61,223 nt of DNA. Source: Dethiosulfovibrio faecalis (GTDB lineage: Bacteria; Synergistota; Synergistia; Synergistales; Dethiosulfovibrionaceae). Shown here piece by piece: positions 38,589 to 51,700 of the stretch. Position 1 is the first letter of the stretch. Each line of letters opens with the position of its first letter. The notes beneath the pieces are model-generated. The model was not told where the DNA came from, searched no databases, and saw nothing but the letters and a program-made list of their open reading frames with translations. The translations under genes were made by a program, and so were the position numbers. The DNA lies in contig NZ_JAKGUE010000016.1 of NCBI RefSeq assembly GCF_021568795.1, positions 1 to 61,223 on the forward strand, written 5' to 3'.

Positions 38589-41500
38589 GAATTTCAAAAG
38601 TTTCGGTGGATCCCACGATCTGCCCCTCTCCGAGGGATTTACCGCCATAGTCGGTCCGAACGGCAGCGGCAAGAGCAACATACTGGACGGACTCAGGTGG
38701 GGACTGGGAGACAGCAACGGCGGGCGACTGAGGATCACCAGACAGTCCGATCTGCTATTTCAGGGAACTGCCACCCGTCAACCGGCAAAGTCGACCGAGA
38801 TAGCCCTGGAGCTGAAGGATGCGGACGCATCTACCGTCATACGCAGAAGATTCTCCGACGATTCCGGGGCGGTTACCTTGGTCGACGGTGTAAAGTATCG
38901 ACTTCAGGATCTCTCGGAAGTCAAACGTCGATGGCGGTTGGACGGCGACAGATTCGCCTTTATCGGACAAGGTGACGTGACGGATGCTATTACCCATCGC
39001 CCCATGCAGAGGAGAAATCACCTGGAGGAACTGTTCGGGATAGATACCTATCGAAAGAGGCGGGACGACGCCTTGAACAAAATCCTCTCCGCCGAGGACG
39101 AGATGGGACGTCTAGAAGCTTTGATGGCCGAACTGGAATCCAGGAGGCGTGAGATAGCCCCGGCGGTTGTCAAGGCGAAAAAGGCTAGGGACATAGAGAC
39201 GGCCCTGGATGAATCCAGGGCCGACTGGTATCGGCTCAGACGTCGAGACATGGAAAGCGAGATAGAGGACCTCTCCAGAAAACTGGTCGAGGAGAGGCGC
39301 CGTTCCGAGGAGAGGCTGGGATGGAAGCTCATCTGGGATACCGCTTTGAACCGGCTCAAGGAAAAATCCGTCCAGGTGGAGAGACGTAGAATAGAGTCCA
39401 GACAGAGACTGTCCAATATAGACGGAGTACTCGAGACCTTGGGAAGAGAGGTCTTCGAGCTAGAGACGGCGCTCAGAGTAGAGGAAGACAGGTTTTCCCG
39501 GCTGGAAATGTCCTCCGTCGATCTCAGGGAGAAGGAGAAGAAGGTCTCCGGGGAGCTCGAATCTACAGAGGAGGACTTGCTGTCGGTCGGAAAGGGATTC
39601 GACGATAGGCGAGCGGAACTGGCCGATCTCGAGGCCAAACAGGAGGACATCCTTCGAAAGATGGAGGCCCATCGTTCCAGGAGAGAGCAGCTGATCCTCC
39701 GAAAAGAGGAGCTGCTTGCATCCATAGAAGCGGCTAAAGCTAGAAGCGGAGCTCTTTCGGGATCGGATAGAGAACGTCGGACCGCATTGAAAAAGCTTTC
39801 CATCGAGATAGGCGAACTGGAGAAGGCTATCGAAAAAGCCAAGCTCGTCGAGCGGGATCGCAGAAACGATTTAAAAGAACGTTCCTCCTCCAGGTTGGAG
39901 GCGAACAGAAAGTGCAGCGAATTAGGCGCCACGGTTCAGCCTATTCGCAAGGAGATCCTTCAGTTGGAGAGAGAGCAGGACTCCCTTTCATCTGCGGCAA
40001 ACGATGGACTCTATCCAAGGCCGGTAAATCACGTAATCTCCGCGGCCGACCTCGGTCGTTTGACCGTGAGACCGACCCCTGTGATAGAGTCGTTTCAGTG
40101 CCCCGAAAACCTTACAGTAGCCATGGACGCGGCTCTGGGAGGCCGTCAGTTCTGGTTGTTGGTCGAATCCATGGAGGATGCCAAAGAGGGCATAGAGGAA
40201 CTCAAAAGAAGCAAGGCCGGAAGGGCCACCTATCTTCCTCTGGACAGGACGAGGCCGAGGACGGCCAGGAACGTTCATCTTCCTGAAAAAGGTATCGTAG
40301 GTTGGGCTATCGACCTCATGTCCGTCATGGAGGTATGGAGGCCCGCCCTGGAGCATATATTCGGAGATCTTCTGATCGTGGAGGACTACGAAGTTGGGGC
40401 GTCTCTCGTCTCCGGAGGATACCGTTTCCCGATCGTCACGGTAGCCGGAGAGGTGTTCTCTCCGGGAGGTACGATAAGCGGAGGTCGAAAGCGCAACTCC
40501 GGAGGGGCCCTGCAGATAAGAGGGCGGCTCCACTCGGTGGAAGGACGCCTTGACGAGAGCAGAAAGAAGCTCAGAGATCTGGAGAGAACTCTGGCGGGGG
40601 CGGAAGTAGACGAGGCCAGATGGGGTGAGGAAGAAAAGAAAGCCTCCGATCTCGTCGCAGAGGCGGAGAGAGAGGTCCTCAGAGGCGAGAAGGTCCTGGC
40701 CGATCGAATCAGGGACAGGGATATGCTGGAGAGCGAGGCGAGCCAGACTGCCAAGAGGCTGGAATCCCTAGATAAAGAGATCTCAGAGGCAGAGGCGGAG
40801 TTGCTCTCCGTTTCGGAGGAGATCTCCGGTCTGACCGCCCCGGAGGACGAGACCGTAAGGGATCGACTGAACGAACTTCGTCCGGAACTGAAACTTTGGG
40901 AGGAACGCAAGACAGCTGCATTCTTGAGAGTCGAGAAACTACAGTCCGATCTGGATGAGATCAAAGCAACCCTCTCAAAAACCCTGTCGGAGTCCTTGAC
41001 CCTCAAGGAGGAGATGGACCGGAGGGGCCGAAGACTGTCCCAGTTGAGGTCGATGGTGGATGCCAAAAAGGGGGAAAGAGCCGAGGAAAAAGCCGCTTTG
41101 GACGATACCGAATCCGGTGGAGGCCGTCTGGGTGAGGCTCTGGACCGTTGTTATCTAAGATATCAGCTTGCCTCGGAAAGGTCGGACGACGGAGAGAAAA
41201 CCGTATCGTGGTTGGAGCAGAAAAAAGACAGGGTAGCCAGTCGCCTGGAAGATCTTGTGGAATCCTGGGAGTCCCGATATCCTTACCTTCCCGAGGGGGA
41301 TACGGTCGAGGGCGATCTGGACGAGACGGAACGGAAGGTAAAGAGGCTGGAAAACGCTATGGCAGCTCTGGGGGACTTCGATAGAGGCGCTCTGTCGGAG
41401 GACCAATCCCTGGAAGGCCGGATAGAATACTATCGCGAACAGACCGAGGACGTCTCCTCCGGCATATTGGAACTTCGCTCACTCGTGGAGACCACAGATC

Positions 41501-41970
41501 TTCAGGCGGGGGAGCTGTTTGGAAACGCCCTGGAGAAGATAGATCTTCGGTTCAACGGTCTTTTTCAGCGATTGTTCGGCGGAGGCGAGGCCCATCTTAG
41601 GCTCCAGGAGGATGGAGGACTTTGGGACTCCGGCGTCGATATAGTGGCCCGTCCCCCCGGAAAAGGATCTGCTTATCTGGCCCAGCTCTCAGGAGGAGAG
41701 CAGACCCTCACAGCTCTCTCGCTACTTTTTGCCTCTATGGAGGTAGCCCATGTGCCAATGGTGGTGCTGGACGAGGTGGACGCCGCGTTGGATGAGGTCA
41801 ACCTTGGGAGATTTGCCGGTATAGTCTCGGATTACGCGTCCTCCCTTCAGATATTGGCGATGACCCATCGTCGACAGACCATGGAGAGGGCCGACGTCAT
41901 GTACGGCGTCACCATGTCCGAGCCCGGCCTATCCCAGATAGTAGGGGTCAGACTGGAGGATTGGCTATGA
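38563..41970 (+). CDS. smc: Chromosome partition protein SMC
   Basis: 1135 residues. A condensin ATPase that compacts and segregates the chromosome with ScpA and ScpB. N-terminal Walker A GPNGSGKS (31-38), long coiled coils, a central hinge (~480-660), a second coil, and the C-terminal head with signature LSGGEQ (from 1042) and Walker B VVLDEVD (from 1067). The TTG start at 38563 follows AGGAGGAGG and lies inside the end of rng, so it depends on rng translation. scpA and scpB are not present here. Confidence 0.95.
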   Translation: MYIARLQLKNFKSFGGSHDLPLSEGFTAIVGPNGSGKSNILDGLRWGLGDSNGGRLRITRQSDLLFQGTATRQPAKSTEIALELKDADASTVIRRRFSDDSGAVTLVDGVKYRLQDLSEVKRRWRLDGDRFAFIGQGDVTDAITHRPMQRRNHLEELFGIDTYRKRRDDALNKILSAEDEMGRLEALMAELESRRREIAPAVVKAKKARDIETALDESRADWYRLRRRDMESEIEDLSRKLVEERRRSEERLGWKLIWDTALNRLKEKSVQVERRRIESRQRLSNIDGVLETLGREVFELETALRVEEDRFSRLEMSSVDLREKEKKVSGELESTEEDLLSVGKGFDDRRAELADLEAKQEDILRKMEAHRSRREQLILRKEELLASIEAAKARSGALSGSDRERRTALKKLSIEIGELEKAIEKAKLVERDRRNDLKERSSSRLEANRKCSELGATVQPIRKEILQLEREQDSLSSAANDGLYPRPVNHVISAADLGRLTVRPTPVIESFQCPENLTVAMDAALGGRQFWLLVESMEDAKEGIEELKRSKAGRATYLPLDRTRPRTARNVHLPEKGIVGWAIDLMSVMEVWRPALEHIFGDLLIVEDYEVGASLVSGGYRFPIVTVAGEVFSPGGTISGGRKRNSGGALQIRGRLHSVEGRLDESRKKLRDLERTLAGAEVDEARWGEEEKKASDLVAEAEREVLRGEKVLADRIRDRDMLESEASQTAKRLESLDKEISEAEAELLSVSEEISGLTAPEDETVRDRLNELRPELKLWEERKTAAFLRVEKLQSDLDEIKATLSKTLSESLTLKEEMDRRGRRLSQLRSMVDAKKGERAEEKAALDDTESGGGRLGEALDRCYLRYQLASERSDDGEKTVSWLEQKKDRVASRLEDLVESWESRYPYLPEGDTVEGDLDETERKVKRLENAMAALGDFDRGALSEDQSLEGRIEYYREQTEDVSSGILELRSLVETTDLQAGELFGNALEKIDLRFNGLFQRLFGGGEAHLRLQEDGGLWDSGVDIVARPPGKGSAYLAQLSGGEQTLTALSLLFASMEVAHVPMVVLDEVDAALDEVNLGRFAGIVSDYASSLQILAMTHRRQTMERADVMYGVTMSEPGLSQIVGVRLEDWL

Positions 41971-42713
41971 TAAACCTTAAGTCCATAAGCGAAGATTCCA
42001 TAAACGGCGTGAATATAAAATTGTTGCAGCCTTTAAAGGGGCCGAGGGTAAACGTCGATACGGTCCTTCTCGCGGGGTTTTCGAAGGTTCGTAGAGGCGA
42101 GAGGGTCTGTGAGCTGGGTTGCGCTCACGGTGCCGTCTCCCTAATTCTGGCTAAGAGAAAGGAAATTTCCGTGGTCGGCCTGGATATACAGGAAAACCTG
42201 GTCCATATGGCGGAGAAAAACCGGGAGCTCAACGAACTATCGGACAGGGCCTCTTTTATACACGGAGACCTACGGGAAATACATAAAATACTACCCCCTC
42301 AGGGATTCGACGTCGTAGTGGCAAACCCTCCATACGGCGATCCGATCAGACACAGGACCGGCAACAGATCGGAAAACGTGCTGGCGAGACACGGAGTGGC
42401 CTGTTCCGTGGAGGACGTGGCGGAGGCCTGCCGGTATCTTTTGGGAGACAAGGGAAGAGCCTACTTCGTCTTTGCCGCCGAGAGGCTGGTGGACTTACTC
42501 TGTGCCCTCAGGTCCCGCGGGGTGGAACCTAAAGCTTTAAGGGCCGTCCATCCCAGAGAGGGCAAGGACGCCTCCGTCTTTCTGGTGAAGGCCCTCCGGT
42601 CGGCCTCTCCAGGCATAAGGCTTCTTCCTCCTCTGAGGATAAACGACGACGGCGGTAACTACACCGAGGAGCTGCTGGATTTCTACTCCCCGGAGGGATC
42701 GCCATGCCCCTGA
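41967..42713 (+). CDS. trmN6: tRNA1(Val) adenine-N6-methyltransferase-like protein
   Basis: 248 residues with a Rossmann SAM-methyltransferase fold: motif I CELGCAHGAVSLILA, an acidic residue in VVGLDIQENLV, and the N6-adenine catalytic motif NPPYGDP. The family (YfiC/YabB) methylates A37 of tRNA-Val in E. coli. ATG 41967 overlaps the smc stop and has GGAGG 7 bases upstream. The order trmN6-rsmI-metG-tatD matches that of Bacillus, which supports the call. Confidence 0.88.
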   Translation: MINLKSISEDSINGVNIKLLQPLKGPRVNVDTVLLAGFSKVRRGERVCELGCAHGAVSLILAKRKEISVVGLDIQENLVHMAEKNRELNELSDRASFIHGDLREIHKILPPQGFDVVVANPPYGDPIRHRTGNRSENVLARHGVACSVEDVAEACRYLLGDKGRAYFVFAAERLVDLLCALRSRGVEPKALRAVHPREGKDASVFLVKALRSASPGIRLLPPLRINDDGGNYTEELLDFYSPEGSPCP

Positions 42714-43528
42714 TAGTTATACCGACCCCGGTGGGCAACATGGACGACATAACCTTGCGAGCTCTGGAGGAACTTGGAAAGGCCGATGTCGTGGCCTGCG
42801 AGGACACCAGACACTCTGGGTTGCTCCTCAAACGTCACGGAATAGACGCCAGGCTGCTCTCGTATCATAAACACAATGAAGCCGGCAGGTCGGAGGAGCT
42901 GTTGGATCTTCTGGCTCGAGATAAAAGAGTGGCTCTGATATCCGATGCGGGAACCCCCGGCATATCCGATCCGGGATACGAGATCGTAAGAAAAGCCGTG
43001 GACGAAGGCTTCGAGATAGACGTCCTTCCCGGGGCGACCGCCTTCGTACCGGCCCTGATTTTGTCGGGGCTTCCTCCCCATCCCTTTCTGTTTTTCGGGT
43101 TCCTGTCCGACAGGGAAGGTGACAGGATCAGAGAGTTGACAGGGCTCAAGGACATCCCCTGGACGCTGGTCTTCTACGTGTCGCCACACAAGGTCGTTAG
43201 ACATCTCGAATCGATGATATCCGTCTTCGGGGACAGAAAATCGGCTCTGGTAAGGGAGATCAGCAAGATCCATCAGGAAGCCTTGCGGGGATCCTTGACG
43301 GCAGTTCTCCGAAAGGCCGAGTCGGGATTAAAGGGGGAGATGGTCCTGGTCGTGGAGGGGGCCTCCGTTGATTCCGGAGACGAAGAGGCCCGGTGGAAAG
43401 AGAGGGCTCTCGATATGGCCCAGAAGGGGATGTCCCTGAAGGACGTTACCTCGATTCTTTCGGAGGAACTGGGAATACCGAAAAACCCGATAAAAAAATG
43501 GCTCCTAGGACAAAAGGGGATAAAATAG
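42704..43528 (+). CDS. rsmI: 16S rRNA cytidine-1402 2'-O-methyltransferase RsmI
   Basis: 274 residues. Methylates the ribose of C1402 in the ribosomal P site. Tetrapyrrole-methylase fold with the family stretches PTPVGNMDDITLRALE, ACEDTRHSGLLL, SYHKHNE and ISDAGTPGISDPG. A C-terminal helical extension ends the protein. It overlaps trmN6 by 10 bases. Confidence 0.95.
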   Translation: MPLIVIPTPVGNMDDITLRALEELGKADVVACEDTRHSGLLLKRHGIDARLLSYHKHNEAGRSEELLDLLARDKRVALISDAGTPGISDPGYEIVRKAVDEGFEIDVLPGATAFVPALILSGLPPHPFLFFGFLSDREGDRIRELTGLKDIPWTLVFYVSPHKVVRHLESMISVFGDRKSALVREISKIHQEALRGSLTAVLRKAESGLKGEMVLVVEGASVDSGDEEARWKERALDMAQKGMSLKDVTSILSEELGIPKNPIKKWLLGQKGIK

Positions 43529-43560
43529 AGGGAGTTTTACTTTTGCAGGAGGTCGAGATC

Positions 43561-45501
43561 ATGTCAGATTCCAAGCACTTTTACATAACCACGCCGATCT
43601 ATTACGTCAACGACGTGCCTCATATCGGTCACGCCTATACCACCATAGGGGCGGACGTTATGTCCCGTTACAAGAGGATGGACGGCTACAATGTGTTTTT
43701 TCTCACCGGAACGGACGAGCATGGACAGAAAATCTACGAGAGTGCCAAGGCCAAGGGGATGACCGCCCAGGAACTTACGGACGAGATGGCGGAGAACTTC
43801 AAGAGGCTTTTGCCCGTGTTGAATATATCCAACGACGATTTTATCAGAACCACCGAAAAGAGGCATGAGAGGGTTGTCCAGTCCATATTCTCCAAACTCA
43901 TGGACCAGGGGGATATCTACAAGGGGACCTACAAGGGCCTATACTGCGTGCCCTGCGAGACCTACGTTCCCGAGAGCAGCATGGGAGAGAACAACACCTG
44001 CCCTGATTGCGGTCGTCCCTTAGTGGAGATGGAGGAGGAAAGCTACTTCTTCAAGACCTCCCGCTACGCCGACAGACTTTTGAAGTATTACGAGGAGAAT
44101 CTGAAGGCTATAATGCCCAAGACTCGCTACAACGAGATAGTCAGCTTTATCAAAAGTGGCCTCAGGGATCAGTCGGTTTCCCGAACCTCCATATCCTGGG
44201 GCATTCCAGTTCCGGGGGACGAGAAACACGTCATATACGTTTGGTTCGACGCCCTTATAAACTACCTCACTGCCTGCGGTTACGAGGACGACCCGGAGAA
44301 ACTGGCGGCATTCTGGCCCAACGTTCATCATCTCATGGCGAAGGACATAATACGTTTCCACTGCGTCATCTGGCCCATCATGGTGATGGCCCTGGGACTG
44401 AAACCTCCCGTCAGGGTCTTCTCCCACGGGTGGTGGACCATGGAGGGGGAGAAAATGTCCAAGTCCAAGGGCAACGTGGTGGATCCCTTCGAGATGGTCG
44501 ATCTCTACGGTGCCGACGCTTTCCGATACTTCCTGTTGCGACAGGTCCCCTTCGGTATGGACGGAGACTTCTCCGAGGCCGCCATGGCACAGAGGATCAA
44601 CTCCGATCTGGCCAACGACCTGGGGAATCTCCTCAGCCGGACCGTGTCGATGGTTTTGAAATACAGGGACGGGATAGTGCCGAGTCCCTCCGATCTCTCG
44701 CCCCTTGACATAGAGCTTTCCGAGGTGGCTAGAAAAGCGCTCGAGACCTACAGGGAAAAGATGGACGATTTCGCCTTCGACGAAGCTCTCAAGGCCGCCT
44801 GGGGGCTTATCGGAAGGGCAAATAAATACATAGACGAGACCATGCCTTGGAAATTAGGCAACGAAGGGTCTAAAGAGCCTCTGGACGCCGTGCTGTGGGG
44901 ACTTGTGGAGAGCCTTAAGTTGGTATCCATGATGATATCTCCCTTCATGCCAGAGACCGGTCATAGGGTCTGGTCTCAGCTTGGCTTCTGCGGCGACCCC
45001 GCCAACCTCCAGTGGGAACACTACCGCTGGGGAGAGCCTACCGCCGGCATGTTATCCGTCCACAGGAGCAAGGATGTGCTGTTTCCCAGGATAGACATGA
45101 AGGAATGGGAGGAAGCAAAAAACAAGAGGGATATCGCAAAAGGCAAGGTAGTCGATCCGGGGGAGCACGAACCTCAGATAACCATAGACGATTTCGCCAA
45201 GATAGAGCTCAGGGTAGCCCAGATAGTGAAGGTGGAGGAGGTTCCCAGGGCCAGGAGGCTGTATAAGCTCGAGATCGATCTGGGATACGAGAGGAGAACT
45301 ATAGTCTCCAGCCTCAAGGAAGACTTCACCGCCGAAGAGCTTCAGGGACATAAAATAGTCGTCGTGGCCAACCTGAAACCAGCCAAGATGTGTGGTGTTC
45401 AGAGCGACGGAATGCTTTTGGCCGCATCTCTGCCGGGGCACGACGGGCTGTCCCTACTGGCCCCCTTTGAGGATATACCTCTGGGCAGCAGGGTTCATTA
45501 G
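43561..45501 (+). CDS. metG: Methionyl-tRNA synthetase
   Basis: 646 residues. Class I synthetase charging tRNA-Met. HIGH motif in VPHIGHAY, a zinc knuckle with CVPC and CPDC in the connective domain, KMSKS at 298-302, and a C-terminal tRNA-binding (EMAP/Trbp111) domain (~545-646, starting near IDDFAKIELRVAQI). This is the MetG1 type with one zinc knuckle and dimerising tail. ATG 43561 follows AGGAGG; upstream in-frame starts lie inside rsmI. Confidence 0.96.
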   Translation: MSDSKHFYITTPIYYVNDVPHIGHAYTTIGADVMSRYKRMDGYNVFFLTGTDEHGQKIYESAKAKGMTAQELTDEMAENFKRLLPVLNISNDDFIRTTEKRHERVVQSIFSKLMDQGDIYKGTYKGLYCVPCETYVPESSMGENNTCPDCGRPLVEMEEESYFFKTSRYADRLLKYYEENLKAIMPKTRYNEIVSFIKSGLRDQSVSRTSISWGIPVPGDEKHVIYVWFDALINYLTACGYEDDPEKLAAFWPNVHHLMAKDIIRFHCVIWPIMVMALGLKPPVRVFSHGWWTMEGEKMSKSKGNVVDPFEMVDLYGADAFRYFLLRQVPFGMDGDFSEAAMAQRINSDLANDLGNLLSRTVSMVLKYRDGIVPSPSDLSPLDIELSEVARKALETYREKMDDFAFDEALKAAWGLIGRANKYIDETMPWKLGNEGSKEPLDAVLWGLVESLKLVSMMISPFMPETGHRVWSQLGFCGDPANLQWEHYRWGEPTAGMLSVHRSKDVLFPRIDMKEWEEAKNKRDIAKGKVVDPGEHEPQITIDDFAKIELRVAQIVKVEEVPRARRLYKLEIDLGYERRTIVSSLKEDFTAEELQGHKIVVVANLKPAKMCGVQSDGMLLAASLPGHDGLSLLAPFEDIPLGSRVH

Positions 45502-45515
45502 GTCGAATCTCCCAT

Positions 45516-48384
<2,869 letters not shown>

Positions 48385-48414
48385 GGTCCCTGACCTCGAA
48401 AAACGATAAAGTAC

Positions 48415-48443
48415 TTGCAAATCGGAGGTTCGACTGATAGAAT
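48415..48443 (+). promoter_or_regulatory. tRNA-Leu promoter
   Basis: -35 TTGCAA (48415-48420), a 17-base spacer, then -10 TAGAAT (48438-48443). It lies 20 bases before the mature tRNA 5' end. The same TTGC-type -35 occurs in the tRNA-Gln/Glu promoter. Confidence 0.65.
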
Positions 48444-48463
48444 ACATCTCGTTCCGAAGATAC

Positions 48464-48550
48464 GCCCGGGTGGCGGAATTGGTAGACGCGCTAGATTCAG
48501 GTTCTAGTGGGCATTTGCCTGTAGGAGTTCGAGTCTCCTCCCGGGCACCA
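48464..48550 (+). tRNA. tRNA-Leu (anticodon CAG)
   Basis: An 87-nt class II tRNA with a long variable arm and encoded CCA. The acceptor GCCCGGG pairs with CCCGGGC and the discriminator is A, as required for leucyl-tRNA synthetase. The anticodon stem CTAGA/TCTAG encloses TTCAGGT, giving CAG, which reads CUG. It is a single gene just upstream of rpoB. Confidence 0.96.
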
Positions 48551-48594
48551 TCCAATAGGGGTGCTATGCACGATTGGATCGCCAAGTGTGTATC

Positions 48595-48631
48595 AGGTCG
48601 TATTGTGTCGTTGACATAATGCGACCTTTTT
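48595..48631 (+). terminator. Terminator after tRNA-Leu, carrying the rpoB -35 box
   Basis: AGGTCGTATTGTGT (48595-48608) pairs with ACATAATGCGACCT (48614-48627), a 14-bp stem with G-U wobbles and a 5-base loop, followed by TTTTT. The TTGACA of the next promoter spans the loop and the start of the 3' arm. Confidence 0.85.
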
Positions 48632-48639
48632 GTTATTTT
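48611..48639 (+). promoter_or_regulatory. rpoBC promoter embedded in the terminator
   Basis: Consensus -35 TTGACA (48611-48616), a 17-base spacer, and an extended -10 (TGT then TATTTT, 48634-48639). Transcription would begin near 48646, giving a leader of about 57 nt to rpoB. The element at 57448-57476 has the same layout. Confidence 0.7.
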
Positions 48640-48702
48640 TGTTGTTCGTCAGCATGGAGAGTTTACCCTCACTTTTAGAGACACAGGGAGGTCGTCAGCC
48701 TA

Positions 48703-51700
48703 ATGGCCGAATTCGTACCCGTGGGCAAAAAGCGCAGCCGCCTCACCTTTGGGCGTGTCCGAGATCTAGTGGAGATCCCGGATATGGTCGAGGTGCAGCG
48801 AGATTCCTACCGAAGCTTTTTTCAGGAGGATGTCGATCCCGACAAAAGGGACAGCGTAGGGCTTCAGGAACTTCTCGACGAGATTTTCCCGATTGAAAGT
48901 TACGACGGCTCCTTTGCCCTGGAGTTCGTCCGATACTATCTGGACAGGCCAGCCACCACACAGGAGGAGTCGCAACAGAAGGACTGTACCTGGCATCGGC
49001 CCGTCCGAGCCACCATAAGACTCGTAAACAGGAAGAACCTGGAGATCAAGGAAGAGGAGATCTTTCTCGGCGACTTTCCGATGATGACAGAGAGGGGAAC
49101 CTTCATCATCAACGGAACCGAAAGGGTCGTCGTCAATCAGCTTGCCCGCTCCGCGGGGATCTACTTCAAGGTGGACTATTCCGCTCCGGTGGCCGAGACC
49201 TTCACCGCAAAGATAATCCCCGATAGAGGGGCCTGGCTGGAGTTTGCCATGGGGAGCGGAGATGCTCTCCACGTCAATATAGACAACCGTAAGAAACTTC
49301 CCGGAACCCTTCTTCTAAAGGCTTTCGGAGTCTCGTCCAACGAGGAGATGCTTCGTCTTTTCGGGGGGGAGATAGAGGAGGTCGACATATCGGAGGAGCT
49401 TCTGATCGGCAGGCTTCTCGGCGAGACCGTATTGGACGAGAGCGGAAACGTCGTAATCCGCAAGGAGGAGCGTATCGGGAAGGAAGAGCTAGAACGGCTC
49501 TGGGATCTCGGTCGGACTAGGGTAAAGGTATGGGACGTCAACCCCGTTTTCGCCGCTACCTTGGAGAAGGATTTTACCAACAACAGCGACGAGGCTATGT
49601 TGGAGATATTCCGCAGGCTTCGTCCTAACGATCCGGCCAGAATAGAGAACGCCAGAGAGTACATAGACAGCCTGTTCTTCGATTCCCGTCGTTATACTCT
49701 GGGCCGTGTCGGTCGTTACAAGCTCAACAGACGGCTGAAGCTGGACCTTCCCGACAGGGAGTACCTGCTCACGATAGACGACCTGGTGAGAATCGTCAAG
49801 GGAATAATCGTCCTCAGGGACACGGAGGAGCAGAGGGACGTGGTCTCCTTCCCCGACGTCACCGAGGAGTTCCCCGACGATATCGACCACCTCGGCAACA
49901 GAAGGGTCCGTTCCGTAGGCGAGCTTCTTCAGAATCAGGTCAGAATAGGCCTTCTGCGGATGGAGAGAAGAGCCAAAGAGCGTATGACCACCGTGGCGGA
50001 TCTCACCAAGGCAATGGCCAGGGACCTCATAAACGTCAGGCCCATATCGGCGGCCCTCAGGGAGTTCTTCGGTTCGGGGCAGCTGTCGCAGTACATGGAC
50101 CAGAACAACCCCCTGTCCGAACTGACCCACAGGCGGAGGCTTTCCGCCCTGGGACCGGGAGGTCTTAGCAGAGAAAGGGCTGGCTTCGAGGCTAGAGACG
50201 TCCATTACACCCACTATGGCCGTATCTGCCCCATCGAGACCCCCGAGGGGCCCAATATCGGGTTGGTCACGTCTCTGTCTACCTATTCAAAGGTCAACCA
50301 ATACGGTTTCCTGGTTACCCCTCGTCGTCCCGTGGCAGAGGGCGTTGTATCGTTGAATCCCGAGGACGTCGTCTACCTGGCAGCGGACGAGGAGGACAAC
50401 GCCTACGTGGGAAGGGCTAATACCCCTTACGACGAAAGTACCGGTCGTCTTTCCGAGGAGTACTGCTACGCCCGTTACAGAGGGCGCATAGTCGAGGTTC
50501 CTAAGGAGAAGATCGACTATCTGGACATATCTCCTAAGCAGATCGTCTCTGCCTCGACGGCTTTGATCCCTTTTCTGGAGCATGACGATGCCAATAGAGC
50601 CTTGATGGGCTCGAACATGCAACGTCAGGCCGTCCCGCTTCTACTTCCAGAGGCTCCGAGGGTCGGGACCGGCATGGAGGGCAGGATAGCAAAGGACTCT
50701 GGCTCCTGCGTGGTGGCTCCAGAGGACGGAGTAGTCACCTATGTAGACGCAGATAGAATAGAGATAAGAAGCGACCTGGGAGTATATCGTTCCATGTCTC
50801 TTCAGAAGTTCAAGAGGTCCAATCAGGGTACCATCATCCATCAGAAGCCTACGGTCTCGAAGGGCGATGTCGTCTCCAAAGGCGAGATAATGGCCGACGG
50901 GCAGTCGGTGGACCAGGGAGAGCTGGCTCTTGGACGCAACGTTCTCATTGCCTTTATTCCCTGGGAGGGGTACAACTACGAGGATGCCATCCTCCTCAGC
51001 GAGAGATTGGTAAAGGAGGATTTCTTTACCTCCATACACATAGAGGAATACGAGATGGACGCCAGGGACACCAAGCTCGGGCCGGAGGAGATAACCAGGG
51101 ATATCCCGAACGTCGGAGAGGACGCGCTTAAAGACCTCGACGAGTTCGGAGTGGTTCGCGTCGGAGCCGAGGTCAACGCCGGGGATATCCTGGTCGGAAA
51201 GGTGACCCCCAAGGGCGAGTCGGATCAGTCTCCGGAGGAGAAGTTGCTCAGGGCCATCTTCGGCGAAAAAGCCAGAGAGGTCAGGGACACGTCACTTCAC
51301 GTTCCCCATGGAGCCAGAGGAAAGGTCGTCGCGGTCAAGAAACTGAACAAGGACGAGAATAGCGACTCCCTCAGTCCCGGTGTCAACGAGGTGGTCAAGG
51401 TCTACGTGGCCCAGCTCAGGAAGATCACCGTCGGAGACAAGATGTCCGGACGTCACGGCAACAAGGGGGTCGTTTCCAGGGTCCTTCCCGTAGAGGATAT
51501 GCCCTATCTTCCCGACGGAACTCCCGTGGACGTCTGCCTCAACCCCCTCGGGGTTCCGAGTCGAATGAACCTCGGACAGGTTCTCGAGACCATACTTGCC
51601 ACCGTGGCAGTTGCCAACGACTGGCACGTAGCTACTCCGGTTTTCGAAGGGGCACAGGAAGACGAGATCTACGATCTGCTCGATAAACTCAGTCAGGAGA

